Positions 1 through 3,621 of a stretch of DNA of 5,649 nucleotides are shown one piece after another; position 1 is the stretch's first letter, and the number at the start of each line of letters is the position of its first letter. Where the stretch lies: positions 1-5,649 of the forward strand of contig MEWM01000129.1 in assembly GCA_001775355.1 (NCBI GenBank), read 5' to 3'. Under the pieces are notes generated by a model. The model ran no database searches, was not told the origin of the DNA, and saw only the letters and a list, made by a program, of their open reading frames with translations. Made by a program: the position numbers and the translations under genes. This DNA is from a candidate division Zixibacteria bacterium RBG_16_43_9 (lineage in GTDB: Bacteria; Zixibacteria; MSB-5A5; RBG-16-43-9).

Positions 1-1214
1 TTCCTGCTTCAGGATTTATGGATTCCTCCGGGAACGTCTATTTGACATATACATTGCAAACCAGTTTAACTCTGGCTATGGTCAAGCTGTCATTTGTCAA
101 TGGCGCCTGGTCAATCGGAACGGTCAGGAACGTCTGCACAGTGGGGAATAACTATTATCCTTCGATCTTGAAGGACTCGATTAATCGATTATGGGTCTCC
201 TGGAGCTATTATGACCCCGGTACTGCAAGATATTCAGTGCATATAAAATCCTCCACTGACGATGGGATTACCTGGGGAACAGGTGAGACTGATCCAGGCG
301 TGGCTTTGACCTCTGGCTCTACAGGGTGCTATTCTCAACTGGTGTTTCAGTCCCCTTATACCCACTGTTTTTACTCTGACGGAGGAGACAAATTAGCTTA
401 TCGTTCATTTGAGCTTTACGGTTCAGTCTGGTCCTCTGAAATCACAGTTTATTCCGGCTCGAATATCCAGGATGATTTTCAGGTTTCGGTTTCTCCAGAT
501 AATAAAGTCGGAATAGTTTTTCCAGGAATTTCTTCTCTCCTCTATCGGGAGTATGATGGTCTTTCCTGGAGTGGTGTGATGACAGTTGATACAGCAGTTC
601 CGGTTAGCCCAGGGATAAAGTTCTCCGGTAATGTTCCTTACGTTTTCTATAGTAGGAATATAGGAAGTAGCCAGAATCAGTTTTTTTACTCTTATAAATC
701 CGGAAGCAGTTTTGTAACTCCGGTTCCTCTACTTGCCGGTGCAAAAATTTTAGATAAAATCTTCTGTTATGACCACTCTGCAACCAACAAATATTCTGAC
801 CGGACATCCGAGGCGCAGAATACCACTTCCGCAGACGTTTTTCATCCAACCTCCAACAGTCTAATCGGAGATATAGAAGATGCTCTCTACCTGGGGATGA
901 ATGATAAATTCAATCAGGTAAGAATAATCCTGTCTACTGCCGGTATAGGCGGGCAGGTGGTCTGGGAATACTGGGATGGTTCTGAATGGAAAAGCTTTAC
1001 TCCTTATTCAGGTGCATACCAGCTGGATTCGCTTTCCAAACTGGTTATACTCTGGCAGGATTTATCTTCTGTTCCCTCGGATTGGCAGATGTGCGGAGTT
1101 AATAACTCGACTTTTTTCTGGGTCAGGCTCAGGGTTACAACCGGATATGCCACTGCACCAGTAGGGACGCAAGTTACTGCAATTCCAGAGAGCAAATACA
1201 TAAATGCGGTTTAA
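1..1214 (+). CDS. Sialidase-like beta-propeller protein with C-terminal beta-sandwich domain (5' end missing)
   Basis: The frame is open from base 3 (P-A-S-G-F before the first ATG at 18) to TAA at 1212-1214. The first ATG codes an internal-looking M in a DSSGNVYLTY strand and has no properly spaced Shine-Dalgarno, so the gene very likely starts upstream of the window. Numbering from that ATG, residues 1-240 show about five repeating units of the type 'PSILKDSINRLWVSW', as in sialidase/BNR propellers. Residues 79-86 (STDDGITW) match the Asp-box SxDxGxTW exactly. Residues about 268-391 form a separate domain (DALYLG, VWEYWDGSEWK, VPSDW, FFWVRLRV) of a kind I associate with large surface or phage tail-like proteins. 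No catalytic sialidase residues can be assigned, so a binding or structural role is as likely as an enzyme. A perfect hairpin repeat begins at the stop codon. Coding status is near certain; the role is inferred. Confidence 0.9.
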   Translation, partial: PASGFMDSSGNVYLTYTLQTSLTLAMVKLSFVNGAWSIGTVRNVCTVGNNYYPSILKDSINRLWVSWSYYDPGTARYSVHIKSSTDDGITWGTGETDPGVALTSGSTGCYSQLVFQSPYTHCFYSDGGDKLAYRSFELYGSVWSSEITVYSGSNIQDDFQVSVSPDNKVGIVFPGISSLLYREYDGLSWSGVMTVDTAVPVSPGIKFSGNVPYVFYSRNIGSSQNQFFYSYKSGSSFVTPVPLLAGAKILDKIFCYDHSATNKYSDRTSEAQNTTSADVFHPTSNSLIGDIEDALYLGMNDKFNQVRIILSTAGIGGQVVWEYWDGSEWKSFTPYSGAYQLDSLSKLVILWQDLSSVPSDWQMCGVNNSTFFWVRLRVTTGYATAPVGTQVTAIPESKYINAV

Positions 1215-1253
1215 AAGTTCAATCCGCCAGAGGCGGACAATGGTTCAAGGGAA
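1213..1253 (+). repeat. 41-bp dispersed repeat with hairpin core, copy 1
   Basis: This is identical at 40 of 41 positions to 2719-2759 (G1242 versus A2748). The core is a 6-bp stem TCCGCC-AGA-GGCGGA (1223-1237), flanked by direct repeats GTTCAA (1217-1222 and 1243-1248). It starts inside the TAA of the preceding gene. Sequence similarity to copy 2 stops sharply after GGGAA, so the unit has defined ends. Confidence 0.85.
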
Positions 1254-1261
1254 GAAGAAAA

Positions 1262-1320
1262 TAACGCGAGCGTTAATGTAACGCGTAGGGGAGGAGCTTG
1301 TCTCCTCCCTCTTTTTTTCT
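1262..1320 (+). terminator. Terminator-like hairpin with T-run, preceded by alternative-pairing arms
   Basis: GGGAGGAG (1289-1296) pairs perfectly over 8 bp with 1302-1309 across a 5-base loop, and TCTTTTTTTCT follows. That is the form of an intrinsic terminator on the + strand, about 75 bases after the first gene's stop. Just upstream, GCGTTA (1270-1275) can pair either with TAACGC at 1262-1267 (2-base gap) or with a second TAACGC at 1279-1284 (3-base loop). The stem also resembles dispersed 'GTAGGGG...' hairpins seen between genes in uncultured bacteria, so terminator activity may be incidental. Confidence 0.6.
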
Positions 1321-1358
1321 GAGTCCTTCAGGACGAATGTCAGGTTACGAAAGAATAA

Positions 1359-1377
1359 CGCAGACTAAAAGTCTGCG
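1359..1377. repeat. Short hairpin CGCAGACT-AAA-AGTCTGCG
   Basis: A perfect 8-bp stem (1359-1366 with 1370-1377) encloses a 3-base AAA loop and is followed by GCTACC. It looks like a dispersed intergenic palindrome. There is no T-run after it, so it is not a typical terminator. A smaller GTCC-TTCA-GGAC hairpin lies just upstream at 1323-1334. Confidence 0.6.
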
Positions 1378-1432
1378 GCTACCAACTATAGAGGGAGATG
1401 TAAGAAGTAAAATGTAAGAAGACCTCACCCTG

Positions 1433-1452
1433 CTCTCTCCTGAAGGAGAGGG
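1433..1452. repeat. Dispersed-type hairpin CTCTCC-TGAA-GGAGAG
   Basis: A 6-bp perfect stem (1435-1440 with 1445-1450) extends to 8 bp with one G-T pair, around a TGAA loop. It is preceded by CCTCACCCTG (1423-1432). This phrase-plus-hairpin form resembles 'CCTCACCC...CTCTCC' intergenic repeats known in many bacterial genomes. It is followed by an A-run on the + strand, so on the opposite strand it would resemble a hairpin preceded, not followed, by T's. Confidence 0.5.
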
Positions 1453-1465
1453 GAAGAAAAAAAAG

Positions 1466-1491
1466 GGCGAGTCCGCCTGCGGCGGATCGCC
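1466..1491. repeat. Nested hairpin: TCCGCC-TGC-GGCGGA inside GGCGA/TCGCC
   Basis: The inner stem TCCGCC (1472-1477) pairs with GGCGGA (1481-1486) around a TGC loop. The outer stem GGCGA (1466-1470) pairs with TCGCC (1487-1491), giving an 11-bp stem with a single bulged G1471. The inner core is the same palindrome as in the 41-bp repeats, with a different loop and completely different flanks. Confidence 0.6.
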
Positions 1492-1560
1492 GCTACAAAA
1501 TGCAGAATCTCTACAGGTTTTAAGGTAAAAAAGAAAGAGGGTAAGATGGTAGACCTAAGA

Positions 1561-1630
1561 AAGTCTAAAGTCTATAGGCTAAAGTCAAAAAAAAGTTCAA
1601 GGGTTTAAGGGTTAAAGAGTTTAAGGGATT
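1561..1630 (+). repeat. Degenerate 7-bp tandem repeats (AAGTCTA then GGGTTAA types)
   Basis: From 1561 the sequence reads in steps of seven: AAGTCTA twice exactly (1561-1567, 1568-1574), then TAGGCTA and AAGTCAA (to 1588). After an A-run comes AAAAGTTCAAGGG (1591-1603), then units of the type GGTTTAA and GGGTTAA (1602-1615) and further decayed ones. The 1591-1603 stretch equals the flanks of the 41-bp repeat without its hairpin insert. Confidence 0.6.
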
Positions 1631-1682
1631 AAAAAAAAGGCAAATTTAGCCTCACAGCAGATTAGAAGGAGTAAGCAAATAA

Positions 1683-1749
1683 AAGGCTAAAGGCAGAAGG
1701 ATAAAGTCCAAAAGCTAAAAGCGAATAGCGAACGGCGAGTAGCGAAATT
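1683..1749 (+). repeat. Heptamer array leading into the start codon of the next gene
   Basis: About nine steps of 7 bp follow the loose pattern AAxGCxA. The last four are clearest, at 1721-1727, 1728-1734, 1735-1741 and 1742-1748, each beginning GCGA. One further T separates the array from the ATG at 1750. A matching arrangement precedes the gene at 2884. The array takes the place of a normal ribosome binding site, since no AGGAGG-like sequence is present at proper spacing. Confidence 0.7.
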
Positions 1750-2583
1750 ATGAGTTTCACCAACATATCTTTAGTTAAAAAGCATATCTCCGAGCATCAT
1801 CTGGGGGTTTCGGAGATGGAGAATCACCCGGTACATCTTGTCGGAAGCTCTCCTGTCAAGCTTCCCGATTCTAATATCCAGGTTGGAACTGAGAAAGTGA
1901 AGGGGAAGGAGATTTTTTCTCCAGTGCAGGAGAATATTAGTTTTTCATCCGGGGATACGATTCAGCTTTTGCATCCGGAGTTAATTTTCGATACGGTGGT
2001 GGTTGCCTCAGATAGTTCCCTGGGAAGGATCTTCGTGGAGAATATCGATTATTCAATTGACTACGATAATGGAAGAATTATACGTCTTCCCGGAGGCTCG
2101 ATCCCGGCTCTTTCCTCTGTGGTCATCTTTTACCTCTATTACCGGGTTTATCAAAAAGATGCAGATTATAAAATCGATTACCTTAAGGGTGAGCTTACCC
2201 GGCTTTCCGGGGCGATTGAGGATGGTCAGTGGGTGCTGGTTGATTATAAGGTCGAATATGGGTTTCTGAATGATGATACCATCTCCCAGGCAATTGCAGA
2301 AGCAAATGAGAGGGTTTTGAAATTCATCGATCCGTCATATTACGAGTCTGAGGATCAGGGGCTGATAACTGCCGAAACCTATCTTTCAGTTTCAATTCTG
2401 TGCAACATCAAAGCAGTAGAGGTGCTTAATCTCAATCTCTCTGGTTCTAATGCCAATCTTCTGTCCAGGTCCTGGAACATGATGGCTGAGGCTTATGCTA
2501 AGCAGGCTTATGTTATTTTGAGTGATTTTGCGAAGGTGTTTTCTTCGCTTCCGAGTCCTAAAGCCATAAAAAGCGAGAGGTAA
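1750..2583 (+). CDS. Predicted structural protein with duplicated DYxIDYxxG beta motif and helical C-terminus
   Basis: This gene encodes 277 residues, from the first ATG after an in-frame TAG at 1726, to TAA at 2581-2583. It has no signal peptide or membrane segment. Residues about 60-170 are beta-rich and carry two copies of one motif 39 residues apart: D100-Y-S-I-D-Y-D-N-G-R...R-L and D139-Y-K-I-D-Y-L-K-G-E...R-L. The second copy is followed by DGQWVLVDYKV. Residues about 175-277 are predicted mostly helical (ISQAIAEANERVLKFIDP, ITAETYLSVSILCNIKAVEVL). The layout recalls uncharacterised phage virion or neck proteins and DY-rich surface proteins, but I do not recognise a named family. There is no Shine-Dalgarno; a heptamer array ends one base before the ATG. 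The last codons (KSER) merge into a purine-rich repeat tract. Coding status is very likely; function is unknown. Confidence 0.88.
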   Translation: MSFTNISLVKKHISEHHLGVSEMENHPVHLVGSSPVKLPDSNIQVGTEKVKGKEIFSPVQENISFSSGDTIQLLHPELIFDTVVVASDSSLGRIFVENIDYSIDYDNGRIIRLPGGSIPALSSVVIFYLYYRVYQKDADYKIDYLKGELTRLSGAIEDGQWVLVDYKVEYGFLNDDTISQAIAEANERVLKFIDPSYYESEDQGLITAETYLSVSILCNIKAVEVLNLNLSGSNANLLSRSWNMMAEAYAKQAYVILSDFAKVFSSLPSPKAIKSER

Positions 2584-2655
2584 GAAGGAAGACGTGAGAC
2601 GAAAATGATGTGACCGTGAAAAAGAAAAAGGAAGATAGAAAAAAGTAACGAGAGA
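2584..2655 (+). repeat. Polypurine tract with GTGAGAC-type heptamers
   Basis: The stretch directly after the stop codon is nearly all A and G on the + strand. It contains 7-bp units GGAAGAC (2587-2593) and GTGAGAC (2594-2600), then a weaker ATGTGAC (2608-2614). The same type, GTAAGAC, occurs twice exactly after the next gene. No open frame of note lies in it. Confidence 0.5.
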
Positions 2656-2657
2656 CG

Positions 2658-2713
2658 GGCTCTCTGTTGGTGTCCTCACCAACGGAGCCTTGTTGGTCAG
2701 GAGACCAACAAGG
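2658..2713. repeat. Twin palindromes with mutually complementary loops
   Basis: Hairpin A has a 7-bp stem GTTGGTG (2666-2672) paired with 2677-2683, loop TCCT, and an outer GGCTC/GAGCC stem (2658-2662 with 2685-2689). Hairpin B has a perfect 11-bp stem, CCTTGTTGGTC (2688-2698) with 2703-2713, loop AGGA. The two loops are exact reverse complements. The outer arm of A and the base of B share C2688-C2689, so both cannot be fully paired at once. A also matches the reverse complement of B at 16 of 18 positions across the stem-loop. No T-run follows, so a classical terminator is unlikely. Confidence 0.75.
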
Positions 2714-2718
2714 AGCAG

Positions 2719-2759
2719 AAAAGTTCAATCCGCCAGAGGCGGACAATAGTTCAAGGGAA
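2719..2759 (+). repeat. 41-bp dispersed repeat with hairpin core, copy 2
   Basis: This copy has the same orientation as 1213-1253, with one mismatch in 41. The hairpin TCCGCC-AGA-GGCGGA lies at 2729-2743, between GTTCAA (2723-2728) and GTTCAA (2749-2754). It sits six bases after the twin palindromes, so three hairpins stand side by side between 2658 and 2743. Confidence 0.85.
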
Positions 2760-2849
2760 AAGACGTGACCGGGATCCGGATTTCGTGAGTGTGAATGAAA
2801 AAAGTTGGGGAAAGATTACCCCGCCCCCACAAAAAAAATCGAAAACCTA
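2760..2849 (+). other. Intergenic stretch with GTGACCG-type units, no gene
   Basis: It holds decayed 7-bp units of the GTGACCG type (2764-2770 and neighbours), related to the sequence before the gene at 3319. A G-run/C-run pair (GGGG near 2806, CCCC near 2820) could form a weak 4-bp hairpin. An A-run follows (2830-2838). I see no promoter or RNA gene. Confidence 0.4.
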
Positions 2850-2883
2850 AAAGTCAATAGCAAATAGCGAATAACGAGTAAAA
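2846..2883 (+). repeat. Heptamer array ending at the ATG of the gene at 2884
   Basis: Five 7-bp steps run from 2846 to 2880: CCTAAAA (2846), then units starting at 2853, 2860, 2867 and 2874, with consensus GCGAATA. Three A's and the ATG follow. The unit at 2867 is identical to the one at 1721. The arrangement parallels 1714-1749, where GCTAAAA is followed by four GCGA units and the ATG. No Shine-Dalgarno is present here either. Confidence 0.7.
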
Positions 2884-3252
2884 ATGAACATCACATTAGA
2901 TTATCTACGGGGAAGAAAGATTTGGCTGGTTAAGAATTTTTGCATTTGGGGTGAGTACTCGGCAGTTGATCTTCTACTGGTTCATACGGAGATCGGAGAA
3001 ACCTCCAAGCGGATTATTATGGATAGAGTATCTCTGGGTGGAAAAGAGCAGGAAGTAAACTTTGACTCACTTTATGATTTCAAAGGGAATAAACTTCCTC
3101 AGCAGATTAGTTCACCCAAGGTTTTAGCTCTGCCTTCAAATGAAGTCTCGTGTATGGTGATGGAGGAATCTAATTCCGGATTCAAGATCGCAAAAAGGAG
3201 TGATTCTGTTGAGAATGGACTGGTTGATTTATTGATCTTTGAGTTAGAATAA
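2884..3252 (+). CDS. Small protein of unknown function (122 residues)
   Basis: The frame runs from the ATG directly after the heptamer array to TAA at 3250-3252. I do not recognise a family. The sequence reads as a compact soluble domain rich in beta-strands: KIWLVKNFCIWGEY (12-25), VDLLLVHTEI (28-37), KRIIMDRVSL (42-51), then a GNKLPQQISSPKVLAL segment (68-83) and a hydrophobic end VDLLIFELE (114-122). 'GFKIAKR' and 'VDLLIFE' look like strands of a single sandwich. There is no signal peptide and no helix long enough to span a membrane. Codon use and residue make-up look normal, unlike the spurious frames of the repeat tracts. Its neighbours on the same strand suggest it belongs with the same gene group. 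Coding status is likely; the role is unknown. Confidence 0.8.
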   Translation: MNITLDYLRGRKIWLVKNFCIWGEYSAVDLLLVHTEIGETSKRIIMDRVSLGGKEQEVNFDSLYDFKGNKLPQQISSPKVLALPSNEVSCMVMEESNSGFKIAKRSDSVENGLVDLLIFELE

Positions 3253-3326
3253 AGAAAAAAGTAAGACGTAAGACGGGAGAAGGAAGAAGGGAAAGAATGT
3301 GAGCGGGACTCGTGATTTGTGACCGG
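3253..3326 (+). repeat. Purine-rich heptamer tract between genes
   Basis: It includes GTAAGAC twice in exact tandem (3261-3267, 3268-3274), then purine-rich sequence and GTGA-initial units at 3299 (GTGAGCG), 3312 (GTGATTT) and 3319 (GTGACCG). The last unit contains the GTG used as the apparent start of the next gene, so repeat and coding sequence overlap. Confidence 0.55.
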
Positions 3327-3621
3327 GGAAGAAAAAAGAGAATGCGGAAAAAGAAAAGTGGGAAATAAAAAGAAAAAGCTGAAGAAAGATACAGCGGTCT
3401 CCCCTGAGCTGGGGAATAATAATGAGGAGAAATTCTTAGAGGAACTCATCTCCTGTCTTCTGAAAAAGCTTAAGTCAGGAAAATATCAGGTGAAAGTCGC
3501 AGAAGCACTGAAGGCGATTGAGCTGAAGCAGAAGATCAGGTCAAAAGACCAGAAGAAAAGCAAGGAGAAAATCTTCTGGGAATTAATTGACCAGATAAGA
3601 AAAGAGGAACTACCGGAATGA
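3319..3621 (+). CDS. Small lysine-rich helical protein, translationally coupled to the next gene
   Basis: This is 100 residues from GTG 3319 (an in-frame TGA lies at 3313-3315) to TGA 3619-3621. The first 24 residues carry nine lysines and lie in or next to repeat DNA. GTG 3358 (residue 14) is an alternative start, and neither has a good Shine-Dalgarno. From residue 36 the protein is convincingly helical: EEKFLEELISCLLKKLKSGKYQVKVAEALKAIELKQKI (36-73; shown for pattern only by its heptad L/I/V spacing), a charged linker, then IFWELIDQIRKEEL (85-98). The size and 'ALKAIELKQKI' style recall small DNA-binding accessory proteins such as phage small-terminase-like genes, but I cannot name a family. 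The stop overlaps the next start as ATGA, which points to shared translation with the long gene downstream. The C-terminal two thirds are likely real; the exact start is uncertain. Confidence 0.7.
   Translation: MTGEEKRECGKRKVGNKKKKLKKDTAVSPELGNNNEEKFLEELISCLLKKLKSGKYQVKVAEALKAIELKQKIRSKDQKKSKEKIFWELIDQIRKEELPE
3603..3609 (+). promoter_or_regulatory. Ribosome binding site AGAGGAA for the gene at 3618
   Basis: The purine-rich AGAGGAA lies inside the end of the preceding gene, with the last base of AGGA nine bases before the ATG at 3618. It decides the start of the long downstream gene and shows that this organism uses Shine-Dalgarno pairing at least here, unlike at 1750 and 2884. Confidence 0.65.

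Larger units (their letters stand above)
1215..1749. other. 535-bp intergenic region made of short repeats and hairpins
   Basis: No credible gene was found on either strand. From left to right it holds the rest of the 41-bp repeat, a TAACGC/GCGTTA arm cluster with a terminator-like hairpin and T-run (1262-1320), and hairpins at 1359-1377, 1433-1452 and 1466-1491. It ends with two blocks of roughly 7-bp periodic, purine-rich sequence (1561-1630 and 1683-1749). There is no convincing -35/-10 pair and no tRNA-like fold. The parts are listed separately. Confidence 0.75.

Noticed and set aside
41..60. TTGACA-like promoter box near the left edge
   Set aside because: It lies inside an open coding frame, with no -10 box at proper spacing and no gene start following.
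604..849. Minus-strand frame of 81 codons
   Set aside because: Lies wholly inside the propeller gene and shows no protein-like motif.
2658..2713. Intrinsic terminator after the gene at 1750
   Set aside because: The stems are strong but no T-run follows on either strand; repeat or RNA-pairing element fits better.
2392..2746. Two overlapping minus-strand frames across the end of the gene at 1750 and the following gap
   Set aside because: Low-complexity Phe/Ser/Leu translation of purine-rich repeats, crossing hairpins; no start signal and no domain-like pattern.
1213..2759. CRISPR array or composite transposon bounded by the two 41-bp repeats
   Set aside because: Only two repeat copies about 1.5 kb apart in direct orientation, with no spacer periodicity, no cas gene and no transposase between them.
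3099..3449. Minus-strand frame of 116 codons with long Ser/Phe runs
   Set aside because: It is the mirror of a polypurine repeat tract and two real + strand genes; the S/F/L-rich composition is what such a tract gives by chance.
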